Assembly (NCBI GenBank): GCA_020438795.1
Contig: JAGQTY010000028.1
Coordinates: 1-40,484, forward strand
Length of the DNA stretch: 40,484 nt
Origin: Actinomycetota bacterium
GTDB taxonomy: Bacteria; Actinomycetota; Actinomycetes; S36-B12; GCA-2699445
Direction of reading: 5' to 3'
Both the position numbers and the translations under genes were made by a program. This document shows positions 17,673 through 26,233 of the stretch, piece after piece. How positions within the stretch are numbered: the first letter of the stretch is position 1; each line of letters starts with the position of its first letter. Under the pieces are notes generated by a model that saw nothing but the letters and a program-made list of their open reading frames with translations, did no database searches and was not told the origin of the DNA.

Positions 17673-17888
17673 ATGAAACCCGATATCCATCCCCAGTATG
17701 GCCTGACCACGGTCACCTGCACCTGTGGCAACACCTTCACGACGCGGAGCACTGCTCCCGACGGTGAGATCCACGCCGATGTGTGCAACAACTGCCATCC
17801 CTTCTTCACGGGCAAGCAGAAGATCCTGGACTCGGGTGGCCGTGTCGCAGCCTTCGAGAAGCGCTTCGGCAAGAAGTCCGGTTCCTGA
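17673..17888 (+). CDS. rpmE: 50S ribosomal protein L31, zinc type
   Basis: 71 aa. N-terminal MKPDIHPQY is diagnostic. CTCGNTF and CNNCHPF give the cysteines of the zinc-binding form, used when zinc is sufficient. GAGGAG lies 7 bases before the ATG at 17673. The next gene prfA begins 45 bases downstream, the order seen in relatives. Confidence 0.96.
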   Translation: MKPDIHPQYGLTTVTCTCGNTFTTRSTAPDGEIHADVCNNCHPFFTGKQKILDSGGRVAAFEKRFGKKSGS

Positions 17889-17933
17889 TACTCCCTTCTC
17901 GCCGGCTACGTCGGATTCCCCGCAGGAGGGTTG

Positions 17934-19010
17934 ATGTTCGAGGCGTGTGAGGCTCTGGTCGCGGAGTACCACGACCTCGAGAACCAGCTCAGTCAGCCTG
18001 AGGTACACACTCAGCCGGCGCTGGCCAGCCGACTCGGGCGCCGCTTCGCCGAACTGAGGCCCTTGGTGGGCAGCTACCAGGACTGGCTGCAGCTGCGCGA
18101 CGACCTCGAGATGGCCACGGAGCTCGCGGCGGAGGATCCTTCGTTCGCCGAAGAGGTGACCAGGATCGAGGCCGAGCAGGCTGCCGTGGCTGACAAGCTG
18201 ACACTGCTGCTGGTGCCCAGGGACCCCATGGACTCCAAGGACGTCATCCTCGAGGTGAAGGCCGGAGCCGGTGGTGATGAGAGCGCTCTGTTCGCGGGCG
18301 ATCTGCTGCGCATGTACGAACGGTATGCCGAACGACGTGGCTGGCAGACCGAACTGCTGGACCTGAACGCGTCCGATCTCGGCGGGGTCCGCGACGCGTC
18401 GCTTGCGGTGAAGGCCCGCGGCGGGGACGATCCCGACAACGCACCGTACAAGCGGCTCAAATTCGAGGGTGGCGTGCACCGGGTTCAGCGAGTACCCGTC
18501 ACCGAGGCATCGGGACGACTGCATACGTCGGCGGCCGGGGTGCTCGTGATGCCGGAGGCCGAGGACATCGACGTCGAGATCAATCCGAACGATCTTCGCA
18601 TCGATGTCTTCCGCTCCAGCGGACCGGGCGGCCAGAGCGTCAACACGACGGACTCGGCCGTCCGGATCACTCATGAACCCACGGGATTGGTCGTGTCCTG
18701 CCAGAACGAGAAGAGCCAGTTGCAGAACCGGGAGCAGGCGCTGAGAATCCTGCGCAGCCGCCTGCTGGTCCTCGCGCAGGAGGAGGCCCAGCAGGAAGCT
18801 GCCGATGCGCGACGGGCCCAGGTGCGGACCGTGGATCGCAGTGAACGGGTACGCACCTACAACTTCCCGGAGAACCGGATCTCGGATCATCGTGTCGGTT
18901 TCAAGGCGCACAATCTCGACCAGGTACTCGACGGGGATCTCGATGCCGTCGTTGAAGCTCTGCTCGAGGATGACCTTCAGCAACGCCTGAGCGAGAGCCA
19001 GTCTGCGTGA
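17934..19010 (+). CDS. prfA: Peptide chain release factor 1
   Basis: 358 aa, reads UAA and UAG and releases the nascent chain. The GGQ motif is in [16 protein letters not shown]. The RF1-type domain order is complete: an N-terminal helical domain, then the core with [15 protein letters not shown] and the [15 protein letters not shown] stretch. ATG 17934 is preferred over TTG 17931 because AGGAGG is 4 bases before the ATG and only 1 before the TTG. Its last codons overlap the prmC start as GTGA, linking it to the enzyme that methylates its GGQ glutamine. Confidence 0.97.
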   Translation: MFEACEALVAEYHDLENQLSQPEVHTQPALASRLGRRFAELRPLVGSYQDWLQLRDDLEMATELAAEDPSFAEEVTRIEAEQAAVADKLTLLLVPRDPMDSKDVILEVKAGAGGDESALFAGDLLRMYERYAERRGWQTELLDLNASDLGGVRDASLAVKARGGDDPDNAPYKRLKFEGGVHRVQRVPVTEASGRLHTSAAGVLVMPEAEDIDVEINPNDLRIDVFRSSGPGGQSVNTTDSAVRITHEPTGLVVSCQNEKSQLQNREQALRILRSRLLVLAQEEAQQEAADARRAQVRTVDRSERVRTYNFPENRISDHRVGFKAHNLDQVLDGDLDAVVEALLEDDLQQRLSESQSA

Positions 19011-19927
19011 ACGCCGTCCCGGCAGCCTCGCTCCTGCGGACGATCGAGAACCGCCTGTCGGCGGCCGGTGTTCCCAGTCCAGCCGCCGACGCCAGGCTGA
19101 TCGTGGCTCATGCCTGTGGTCTTCCCGGCTCCCGAGTCGCGCTGCTTACCGAGATCCCGGAGTCCGACCTGCAGGAGATTGATCGGCTGACAGTGCGCAG
19201 GGAGGCCCGCGTGCCGCTGCAGCACCTGACCGGGCAGGCCTCGTTCCTCAACCTCGACCTCAACGTTGGCCCTGGCGTCTTCACGCCTCGACCCGAGACG
19301 GAGGTGCTGGTCGACTGGCTCATCGGCGTGCTCCCGAGCAACGATGGGCCGAGCGTCGCAGTCGATCTCTGCGCCGGCTCCGGTGCCATCGGGCTGGCCC
19401 TGGCTGCGAATGTCGCTGACTGTTCGGTTCTGGCGGTCGAGCGATCACCGCAGGCCTGCAGCTATGCGCAGCAGAACTACGAGAGGCACGCTGAGCTCAT
19501 CCGTGCCAACGGATCGGCCTACTCGTTGCTGGAAGCCGACGTCACAAGGCCTGCGTGGCTCGCTGCCCTCGACCGCCCAGCCGATGTGGTGGTCAGCAAC
19601 CCGCCCTATATTCCGGCCGGGGCCATTCCCCGTGACCCGGAGGTCCGTGATCATGACCCCGCCATTGCTCTGTACGGCGGCCCGGACGGCCTGGAGCTGA
19701 TCCGCTCGCTGGTGCCGCTGGCCGAGTGCGCCCTGCGCCCCGGTGGCCTGCTCGCGATCGAGCACGCCGACGATCAGGGGGAGCAGGCGCGCGAAGCCGG
19801 TGTGCCCGAACTGCTGAGACAGCGTGGATTTGTCGATGTCGTGGACCATCACGATCTGGCCGGCAGGCCTCGGTTCACGACCGCCGTCGTCGGCGAGACG
19901 AGCGACCCCGCACCGGGAGGTTGCTGA
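19007..19927 (+). CDS. prmC: Release factor glutamine methyltransferase PrmC (HemK)
   Basis: 306 aa. A helical N-terminal domain precedes a SAM-dependent methyltransferase fold with [14 protein letters not shown] (SAM loop) and the catalytic NPPY in SNPPYIPAG. The [13 protein letters not shown] segment is typical of PrmC. It methylates the GGQ glutamine of RF1 and RF2. The GTG start overlaps the prfA stop by four bases. The gene is followed 37 bases later by the 3' end of a convergent toxin gene. Confidence 0.95.
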   Translation: MNAVPAASLLRTIENRLSAAGVPSPAADARLIVAHACGLPGSRVALLTEIPESDLQEIDRLTVRREARVPLQHLTGQASFLNLDLNVGPGVFTPRPETEVLVDWLIGVLPSNDGPSVAVDLCAGSGAIGLALAANVADCSVLAVERSPQACSYAQQNYERHAELIRANGSAYSLLEADVTRPAWLAALDRPADVVVSNPPYIPAGAIPRDPEVRDHDPAIALYGGPDGLELIRSLVPLAECALRPGGLLAIEHADDQGEQAREAGVPELLRQRGFVDVVDHHDLAGRPRFTTAVVGETSDPAPGGC

Positions 19928-19964
19928 ACGTTGCGGCGGCCACCGGTATGGGAGGTGGCCCGGC

Positions 19965-20240
19965 TCAGCGGCGGTATGCGTCTCGTCGATGGACGACCCG
20001 AACGATCTGCACGACATGCGCCTGCTCGTCGATGACGTACAGGACGCGGTAGGTGCCGGTGTTCGCCTTCCAGACGCCGACCAAGGGTGGACTGAGTTCA
20101 CGCCCCCGGCGGTGAGGGTTGTGGGCGATCCCGTCGAAGATCAGCGACAGTGCGGCTTCCGCGACGGAGCGAGGGACGTCTTCGCTGAGGTTGCGCCGGG
20201 CGGTGCCGCTGAACGCGACCCTGTAGGGTTCGCTCGTCAT
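19965..20240 (-). CDS. RelE/ParE-family toxin
   Basis: 91 aa. The YRVAFSGTARRNL opening, the GRELSPPLVGVWKANTGTYRVLYVID core and the IVRVVHRRDAYR ending match RelE/ParE toxins; the arginine in YRVLY and the basic C-terminus are the usual functional positions of RelE-like mRNA interferases. Whether it cleaves mRNA at the ribosome or poisons gyrase (ParE) cannot be decided here. Its ATG overlaps the antitoxin stop by four bases (ATGA). Confidence 0.88.
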   Translation of the reverse strand: MTSEPYRVAFSGTARRNLSEDVPRSVAEAALSLIFDGIAHNPHRRGRELSPPLVGVWKANTGTYRVLYVIDEQAHVVQIVRVVHRRDAYRR

Positions 20241-20515
20241 TCTCCGCCCGGGATGAGGGCGTCGGCCTGCTCGCGGGTCAGGATGTCCTCCTCAGACCAG
20301 CCATCGGCGAGTGCCTCTTGGATCGCGTGGATGCTCTCCGCGTCGGAGAGTTCCTCGATGGTGTCCAGCAGAGAACGCAGGTCGGCCTCGGCAATGATCG
20401 CACTGGAACGACGGCCGTGTTTGGTGATGTGGAAGCGGATGTGCTGTTCCTCCGCGGTCCGGGTGAGTTCCGACAGCGAAGCCTTCGCGGTGGCGAGGCT
20501 GACGTCTTGATCCAT
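20237..20515 (-). CDS. Phd/YefM-family antitoxin
   Basis: 92 aa. The N-terminus (VSLATAKASLSELTRTAEEQ) and the ITKHGRRSSAIIAEADLRSL stretch fit the Phd/YefM DNA-binding fold; the acidic C-terminus would wrap the toxin. First gene of the pair, coupled to the toxin gene. A TAGAAT box sits exactly 6 bases before the ATG, so the mRNA is probably leaderless and repressed by the antitoxin itself through the palindrome just upstream. The pair is inserted between prmC and the sua5-like gene, which are neighbours in many actinomycetes. Confidence 0.88.
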   Translation of the reverse strand: MDQDVSLATAKASLSELTRTAEEQHIRFHITKHGRRSSAIIAEADLRSLLDTIEELSDAESIHAIQEALADGWSEEDILTREQADALIPGGE

Positions 20516-20521
20516 GTCCGC

Positions 20522-20553
20522 ATTCTAGCAATATGACTAGTAGTATGACCAGT
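20522..20553 (-). promoter_or_regulatory. Antitoxin promoter with overlapping operator
   Basis: On the minus strand, TAGAAT (20527-20522) is 6 bases from the antitoxin ATG. Directly upstream lies the imperfect palindrome ATATGACTAGTAGTAT (20531-20546) centred on ACTAGT. The elements TATGACTAGT (20532-20541) and TATGACCAGT (20544-20553) also repeat directly with a 12-base period. A repressor bound here would cover the -35/-10 spacer. Local AT content is far above the surroundings. Confidence 0.6.
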
Positions 20554-20722
20554 TTGCGCTGATCCTTGTCATAAGCAGTGGGCATGACCCGCATCTGGTT
20601 CCTGTCCTGTGGCGGCTGATGCCGGGCAGCACTCCCGCCACGAGAGATCGCTGACGGTTGGAAACTGTTCCTCGGGGGCGGGGAAGGCGCCGAACACTGG
20701 GCCCGTTGCGTCACAATGAGGT

Positions 20723-21367
20723 GTGGCACGCTATCTCGATCTTCGGGACCCGGGGGTCCGTGAGGCTACGCTGGACACCGTGGTCTCCGGTCTTCGCCGG
20801 GGCCGGGTGGCAGTGGCACCCTCGGAGAGCTTCTACTCCCTGGTGACGGATGCTTTCTCCGAACGCGGGGTCACCAGGATCAGGGAGCTCAAGGCGGATT
20901 CGTCGCTGCCCATGGGAGTGATCATCGGCGCGCCGGAGACTCTCGACGGGATCGGGATCGGCATCCCGCCGGTCGCCCGCGATCTCATCTCGGCCCTCTG
21001 GCCGGGCATGCTCACGCTGCTTGTACGCCAGCAGCCGAGCCTGGCCTGGGGCCTCACGTCGGACACCCTGGCAGTGCGGATGCCTGCACACCCGGTCCTG
21101 CTCGGACTGGCGGCGCGTCTGGGACCGACCGCGCTCACCCTGGCCAACGAGAAGGGTGTCAGCCCATCCCAGACGCTGGATGGCGTGGACACCGACGGGG
21201 CCGACTTCATCCTGGACACGGGGCCGCTCACCACCGACTGGCGCAGCACGGTCGTTGATGTGACTGGGCACGTGCCCAGGCTGATCCGTGAGGGTGCGGT
21301 TTCCAGAGGGGAACTGGCGGCGATCAACAGCGCCTTCGAGGAGGAGGCTTCGGAGTCGGGTGAGTGA
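20723..21367 (+). CDS. Sua5/YciO/YrdC-family protein, divergent active site
   Basis: 214 aa. The overall layout and genomic position (after prfA-prmC, before wecA) match the threonylcarbamoyl-AMP synthase involved in tRNA t6A formation. Family motifs are altered: the usual PTDTVYGL reads PSESFYSLV (33-41), the K-x-R site reads KADSSLPMG (57-65), and the SSANxSG loop reads LTLANEKG (138-145). RSTVVD near the C-terminus is kept. It may be a real enzyme with a drifted site or a non-catalytic paralog. The GTG at 20723 has GAGGT abutting it and CACAAT 5 bases upstream, so start and promoter are less certain. I give no gene symbol because catalysis is in doubt. Confidence 0.82.
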   Translation: MARYLDLRDPGVREATLDTVVSGLRRGRVAVAPSESFYSLVTDAFSERGVTRIRELKADSSLPMGVIIGAPETLDGIGIGIPPVARDLISALWPGMLTLLVRQQPSLAWGLTSDTLAVRMPAHPVLLGLAARLGPTALTLANEKGVSPSQTLDGVDTDGADFILDTGPLTTDWRSTVVDVTGHVPRLIREGAVSRGELAAINSAFEEEASESGE

Positions 21368-21466
21368 CCGGGAGCCAGGAGTCGGGACCGAGGTCCTCCG
21401 GGTCATTCCAGGCGAATGTCCCGACTGCATGCAACGTGCTGGCCGCCCGGTTAGAGTGTCGTGATC

Positions 21467-22912
21467 ATGACTGAGGACGGTAGGGAGCGACGTCGTTCCC
21501 CGGTCGTATCCTCCGGGTTCCCGGCGACGGTTCACACGGGGTTGGGGGCCGCGGTGACCGAGGTCCTGCTGATCGAGGACGACCCCAGCGACGTGCGCCT
21601 GATCGCCAGCGAGATCCGCAGAGCCTATCCGACAGCGCTCATCCGTGACCGGCCGACTCTGGAGCAGGGCATCGAGCTTGTCCTCAGCCAGACGCCTCAG
21701 ATCATCATGTGTGATCTTGGACTGCCCGACTCCAGCGGCCCGGCGACCATCGAACGCCTACGCAGGGTCGTGGTCAACGTGCCTATCGTCGCTATGACGA
21801 CGGGTGATCGTCATGGTGCCGCGTGTGTGAAGGCAGGTGCCGACGACTTCCTCGACAAGCAGGATCTGATCACCCCCACAGCCGTGCAACGCACGCTCAA
21901 CTTCACTCTGCTGCGGTGGAACAGGCAGGCCGACCTTGAGCGTCTGGCTCATTACGACGACCTCACTTCCCTGCTGACCCGGGCGGCTGCTGAGCACAGG
22001 TATCTCCGGCTGCTCTCCAACGCACGGGAAGCCGACTACTTGGTCGCGGTCATCCTCGCGGACCTGAACTACTTCAAGTCCATCAACGATTCCTACGGTC
22101 ATGACGCCGGTGATCAGGTGCTGCGTGCGTACGCGAACGCCTTTGACGAGCAGTTCCGTCAGCTCGATGTGGTCAGTCGCTGGGGAGGTGACGAGTTCGT
22201 CGCGATCCTTGCGCTCGCCGATGCGGAGGACCTCGCGCCGATCCTCGCGCGGCTGCAACGTGTCGAGGTCGAGCTCACAACGCCGGATCGTCACCAGATC
22301 AGGATGACCGCCAGCTATGGCAGCGCCACGGTGCGAGCGCGGATGTCTCCCCGCCTCGATGACCTGGTCAGGGCCGCCGACCGCTACCTCCTGCAGGCGA
22401 AACGGGACCGGCCGGGGGTCGATCATGGGTCGCATCCCCGCCCTGGGGGCTCGAACAGCCTCGGAACTCCTCGGATCCTGGTCGTGGAGGACAACGAGAT
22501 GGATGCGCTGCATACCGGTCAGGCGCTGGAGGAGTGCGCCTTCAACGTCGACGTCACCTTCGTCGATCGCGCCGAGGCAGCCAGGGAGATGCTCGATGCC
22601 GGGCAGCACTTCGATCTGATCCTGCTCGACCTCGGCCTGCCCGGTATCCCCGGCCACGAGTTCCTGCAGTGGTTGCGAGCCGAGGGCCAGTACCACAGGA
22701 CCCCGGTGGCGATACTCACGAGCTCTTCGCTGCAGGACGACGCCGACGCCGCCTGGGCGGCAGGTGCGTCGGCCTTCCTCACCAAGTCCCAGAGCCTGCG
22801 CAGCCTGAAGCTGGACCTTGACGAGTTGCTGCACTTCTACTGCGAGCTGGTGAAGCTGCCCGGGCCCTCTGGGCCCCGGGCGGCCGTGCGAGGTCCCGCA
22901 CTGCGAGCCTGA
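21467..22912 (+). CDS. REC-GGDEF-REC protein, probable diguanylate cyclase
   Basis: 481 aa from ATG 21467. The first receiver domain (about 31-145) has phospho-acceptor D83 and K131. The GGDEF domain (about 160-315) has metal-site D199, active GGDEF at 240-244 and the product-inhibition motif RQLD at 231-234, the spacing known for PleD. The second receiver domain (about 334-455) has D388 and K440. It should make cyclic di-GMP from GTP under phosphorylation control. No partner histidine kinase is in the window. TAGAGT (21452-21457) is 9 bases upstream of this ATG. GTG 21554, in front of TEVLLIEDD, is a credible alternative start. Confidence 0.9.
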   Translation: MTEDGRERRRSPVVSSGFPATVHTGLGAAVTEVLLIEDDPSDVRLIASEIRRAYPTALIRDRPTLEQGIELVLSQTPQIIMCDLGLPDSSGPATIERLRRVVVNVPIVAMTTGDRHGAACVKAGADDFLDKQDLITPTAVQRTLNFTLLRWNRQADLERLAHYDDLTSLLTRAAAEHRYLRLLSNAREADYLVAVILADLNYFKSINDSYGHDAGDQVLRAYANAFDEQFRQLDVVSRWGGDEFVAILALADAEDLAPILARLQRVEVELTTPDRHQIRMTASYGSATVRARMSPRLDDLVRAADRYLLQAKRDRPGVDHGSHPRPGGSNSLGTPRILVVEDNEMDALHTGQALEECAFNVDVTFVDRAEAAREMLDAGQHFDLILLDLGLPGIPGHEFLQWLRAEGQYHRTPVAILTSSSLQDDADAAWAAGASAFLTKSQSLRSLKLDLDELLHFYCELVKLPGPSGPRAAVRGPALRA

Positions 22913-22997
22913 AGCCGGGCATCACACGTACTGCCGGTCCGCCCGTGGTGCCGGACGGTCCGAGCGCACGGATTGGGGAGTCGTGTGCCGGCGGATA

Positions 22998-23009
22998 TAG
23001 ACTGATGCC
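22998..23009 (+). promoter_or_regulatory. -10 box of a probable leaderless glyA promoter
   Basis: TAGACT at 22998-23003 is followed by 6 bases and the glyA ATG. No Shine-Dalgarno is visible. The overlapping TATAGA could also serve. Confidence 0.52.
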
Positions 23010-24275
23010 ATGACCCAAGCACCCTTCTGGGGCCCCGATTTCCAGGCCCTCGACGCTGAGGATCCGGAGATCGCCGGCATCCTGCTCTCCGAGCTCGACC
23101 GGTTGCGCTCCGGTCTGCAGCTGATCGCAAGCGAGAACTACACATCTCCGGCGGTGCTGGCAGCACTTGGTTCCACGCTCAGCAACAAGTACGCCGAGGG
23201 CTACCCGGGACGTCGCTATTACGGCGGGTGTGCCGAGGTGGACAAGGCCGAGAACATCGGTATCGAACGGGCGAAACAACTCTTCGGCGCCGAGCACGCC
23301 AATCTCCAGCCGCACTCCGGTGCGTCGGCCAACATCGCCGTCTATGGGGCGTTTGTGAAGCCGGGGGAGAAGGTGCTGGCGATGAGTCTCCCGCACGGTG
23401 GCCATCTGACGCATGGCTCCGCGGTGAACTTCAGCGGCAAGTGGTTCGACGTGATCTCCTACGGCGTCCGCCAGGACACCGAACTGATCGATTACGACCA
23501 GGTCCGCGACCTTGCTCGGCAGCATCGTCCGAAGATGATCATCTGTGGTGCCACCGCCTACCCGCGACTCATCGACTTCGCCGCGTTCCGTGAGATCGCC
23601 GATGAGGTCGACGCGAAGCTCATGGTCGATGCGGCTCACTTCATCGGTCTGGTCGCAGGCAAGGCGATCCCCAGTCCGGTCCCGTACGCAGATGTCGTCT
23701 CCTTCACCACGCACAAGGTGCTGCGCGGTCCCCGGGGCGGCATGATTGTCTGCCGTGAGGAGCATGCCAAGGCGATCGACAAGGCCGTCTTCCCGATGAT
23801 GCAGGGCGGACCGCTGATGCACGCCGTGGCAGCCAAAGCGGTGGCGCTCAAGGAGGCAGCGACACCCGCCTACCAGGACTACGCGGCCCAGGTCGTGGCG
23901 AACTCGAAGGCGCTGGCTGAGGGCCTGGCTGAGGAGGGGATGCGCCCGGTCTCGGGAGGGACCGACACACACCTGTCCTTGCTGGACCTGCAGCCGCTGG
24001 GCGTCACCGGTGCCGAGGCCGAGGAGCGCAGCGACGCCGCCGGGATCACCCTGAACAAGAACGCCATCCCGTATGACCCGCAGAAGCCGATGATCGGCAG
24101 CGGCATCCGGGTCGGTACTGCCTGTGTCACCACTCAAGGCATGGGACCGGTCGAGATGAAGGAGATCTCGACGCTGATCGGGCGGGCGATTCGGACCGAA
24201 AGCCCCGCTGAAGCAGCCGCGATCCGACAGGATGTGTCCGGACTCGTGTCGAAATTCCCCGCATATCCACGCTGA
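23010..24275 (+). CDS. glyA: Serine hydroxymethyltransferase
   Basis: 421 aa, PLP fold type I. It interconverts serine and glycine with tetrahydrofolate and supplies one-carbon units. The PLP lysine is in THKVLRGPRGGMI. N-terminal LQLIASENYTSPAVL and NKYAEGYPGRRYYGG are diagnostic. The C-terminus reads RVGTACVTTQGM, where GTPAxTTRG is more usual. The start at 23010 is preceded by a TAGACT box. A wecA-type gene begins 17 bases downstream. The sua5-wecA gap of other actinomycetes is widened here by this gene and the GGDEF gene. Confidence 0.97.
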   Translation: MTQAPFWGPDFQALDAEDPEIAGILLSELDRLRSGLQLIASENYTSPAVLAALGSTLSNKYAEGYPGRRYYGGCAEVDKAENIGIERAKQLFGAEHANLQPHSGASANIAVYGAFVKPGEKVLAMSLPHGGHLTHGSAVNFSGKWFDVISYGVRQDTELIDYDQVRDLARQHRPKMIICGATAYPRLIDFAAFREIADEVDAKLMVDAAHFIGLVAGKAIPSPVPYADVVSFTTHKVLRGPRGGMIVCREEHAKAIDKAVFPMMQGGPLMHAVAAKAVALKEAATPAYQDYAAQVVANSKALAEGLAEEGMRPVSGGTDTHLSLLDLQPLGVTGAEAEERSDAAGITLNKNAIPYDPQKPMIGSGIRVGTACVTTQGMGPVEMKEISTLIGRAIRTESPAEAAAIRQDVSGLVSKFPAYPR

Positions 24276-24292
24276 AGCGTTAGACAGGTGTA

Positions 24293-25420
24293 GTGCGCGA
24301 GTATCTGTTGTGCCTGGTCGCTGCCGCGGCAGTGACGTATCTGGTCACTCCGTTCGCGCGCGAACTCGCCATCAAGTGGGGGGCCATCGCCGAGCCACGT
24401 GACCGTGATGTCCACTCGCGTCCGACGCCCCGGCTCGGTGGCCTGGGGCTGTTCGCGGGGGTGCTCGTCGCCATTCTGATCGCCAGTCAGCTGCCGCTGA
24501 TGAGTCAGGTCTTCGAGTCCTCAGGCACGGTGCCGTCGGAGGTCGTGGGGCTGATCGCCGCCATGCTCGTACTCGTCGCCGTTGGCGTCCTTGACGATCG
24601 ATACGGACTGGACCCCCTCACCAAGTTCGCGGGACAGGTGCTGGCCGGCGGCATCATCGCCTATGGCGGGATCTCCCTTTCGTGGCTGCCCATCGGTGGC
24701 GTACTCGTGCTGGATCCGATCACCAGCGTGGCCATCACTGTGCTGATCGTCGTGTTCACGATCAACGCCATCAACTTCGTCGACGGCCTCGACGGCCTTG
24801 CCGCGGGGATCGTGGCCATCGCCGCTGCGGCGTTCTTCGCCTATTCCTACCTGCTCAGCGTGCAGCACGGTTTCGACCGGGCAACCCTGGCCGCGCTCGT
24901 ATCAGCGGCGCTTGTCGGCGCCTGCCTGGGATTCCTGCCGCACAACTTCTATCGCGCTCGGCTGTTCATGGGTGACACGGGCTCCATGCTGCTGGGGCTG
25001 CTGCTGGCCACCAGTACCATCACTCTGGTCGGTCAGGTGGATCCGAACGCCATCGACTCGGCGACCATCGTGCCGGCACTGCTGCCGCTGGTGATCCCGA
25101 TCTTCGTACTCGCGGTGCCCGTCCTGGATGTGGGGCTGGCGATCATCCGCCGGACCGCGGCCGGGCGTTCGGTGTTCGAGGCCGACAAGGAACACCTGCA
25201 TCATCGGATCATGGATCTGGGCCATTCGCAGAAGCGGGCCGTGCTGCTGATCTACGGCTGGTCGGCGGTGATCGCAGGCACGACCGTAGCCATTGCGTTC
25301 CTGCCTGCATCGGTGGCCATCGGAGGTGGGCTCATCGCGCTGGCGGGCGTCGTCGCTGCACTGCGTACCCCCGGTGGTCGAGCGATCCGGGACGATCCCG
25401 CTGATCGCGAGGCGTCGTGA
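24293..25420 (+). CDS. wecA: WecA/Rfe-type undecaprenyl-phosphate sugar-1-phosphate transferase
   Basis: 375 aa, integral membrane protein of the MraY/WecA family with about 11 hydrophobic helices. It transfers a GlcNAc-1-phosphate-type group to the lipid carrier to begin cell-wall glycan synthesis (arabinogalactan linker in mycobacteria). Family loops are clear: HSRPTPRLGGLGLF, LDDRYGLDP with the paired Asp, NFVDGLDGLAAGI, MGDTGSMLLG and the His-rich DKEHLHHRIMDLGHS. GTG start at 24293; TAGACA lies 6 bases upstream, a near match to the leaderless pattern. The gene precedes the ATP synthase genes, as in M. tuberculosis. Confidence 0.94.
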   Translation: MREYLLCLVAAAAVTYLVTPFARELAIKWGAIAEPRDRDVHSRPTPRLGGLGLFAGVLVAILIASQLPLMSQVFESSGTVPSEVVGLIAAMLVLVAVGVLDDRYGLDPLTKFAGQVLAGGIIAYGGISLSWLPIGGVLVLDPITSVAITVLIVVFTINAINFVDGLDGLAAGIVAIAAAAFFAYSYLLSVQHGFDRATLAALVSAALVGACLGFLPHNFYRARLFMGDTGSMLLGLLLATSTITLVGQVDPNAIDSATIVPALLPLVIPIFVLAVPVLDVGLAIIRRTAAGRSVFEADKEHLHHRIMDLGHSQKRAVLLIYGWSAVIAGTTVAIAFLPASVAIGGGLIALAGVVAALRTPGGRAIRDDPADREAS

Positions 25421-25533
25421 GTCGGCAGCGTTGCGGGGTCCGGGGCCCGGGGCTGTACCTCAGAAGCCGGAACGATTGGGTGTCGGGCGTCCTGCTCGAC
25501 TAGCATTGCGTCAAGTTCGGAGGGGAAGCGACA

Positions 25534-25986
25534 GTGGATCAGTTCACGAAGCAGATATTCCAGAAGGCCGCGATTCCGACCGGTGCTGTGGGCCTGGTCA
25601 TGGCCCTGGTCTTCTGGATCGCCGCGGGAGCTGCGTCTGGGGTGGGTGCCCTGCTCGGCGTTGCAATCGTGCTGCCGTTCTTCCTCGTGGGACAGGTCCT
25701 GCTCGCCCGTGTTCTGCGTAGCAACCCCCAGATGGCGATGACGGTGGCAATGGCGATCTACCTGGTCAAGATCGGTGTGCTGGCGGTCCTGCTGTTCCTG
25801 CTGGCAGGAGCCACGGCATTCGACACGAAGGCATTCGCCGCCACGATCCTGACCTGCACACTCGTGTGGACCGCGGCCGAGGTCTACATCTTCGCGACCA
25901 CGAAGGTCCTCTACGTCGAGCCCGAGGCCCAGGATGGGCCCGGTCCGGATGCTCCCTCCGCCCAGCAGCTTCGCAGCAAACAGTAG
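25534..25986 (+). CDS. AtpI-like small membrane protein upstream of the ATP synthase operon
   Basis: 150 aa with four hydrophobic helices (about 15-33, 36-56, 68-88 and 100-122) and a polar Gln/Pro-rich tail. The position just before the atp genes and the size fit the actinobacterial AtpI-like protein (Rv1303-type), proposed to help assembly of the c ring. GTG at 25534 has GGAGGGG 9 bases upstream; TAGCAT at 25501-25506 is a possible -10. A 247-base gap without a gene separates it from the next small gene. Confidence 0.78.
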   Translation: MDQFTKQIFQKAAIPTGAVGLVMALVFWIAAGAASGVGALLGVAIVLPFFLVGQVLLARVLRSNPQMAMTVAMAIYLVKIGVLAVLLFLLAGATAFDTKAFAATILTCTLVWTAAEVYIFATTKVLYVEPEAQDGPGPDAPSAQQLRSKQ

Positions 25987-26233
25987 AAGCAGGGCCTGTC
26001 GCGCTGGCACAGCAGGGGGCCTTGTCGAGTGGCTGGCCCGGGGTTGGCGCCGCTCACTACGGACCTCGACTGCGCCCTTCGGGTTAACCCCGGTACTTTC
26101 AAGGTGAAATTTCCTCGCCACTGTCCACCCCAGCGGTGCAACCCGGGTGCGCCGCTGATAGATTGCCAAACGTAGTCGGCTCGGGACTTCGATCTGGGCG
26201 GCTGCGCCGAAGCCGTCTATGGGAGAAAAACCC
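25987..26233. other. Gene-free gap between the AtpI-like and AtpZ-like genes
   Basis: 247 bases without a supported gene. TAGATT (26158-26163) is a weak -10 candidate for an atp operon promoter. No matching -35 or convincing hairpin was found. Confidence 0.3.

Noticed and set aside
22779..24137. 452-codon minus-strand open frame opposite glyA
   Set aside because: Antisense shadow; glyA motifs are unambiguous on the plus strand.
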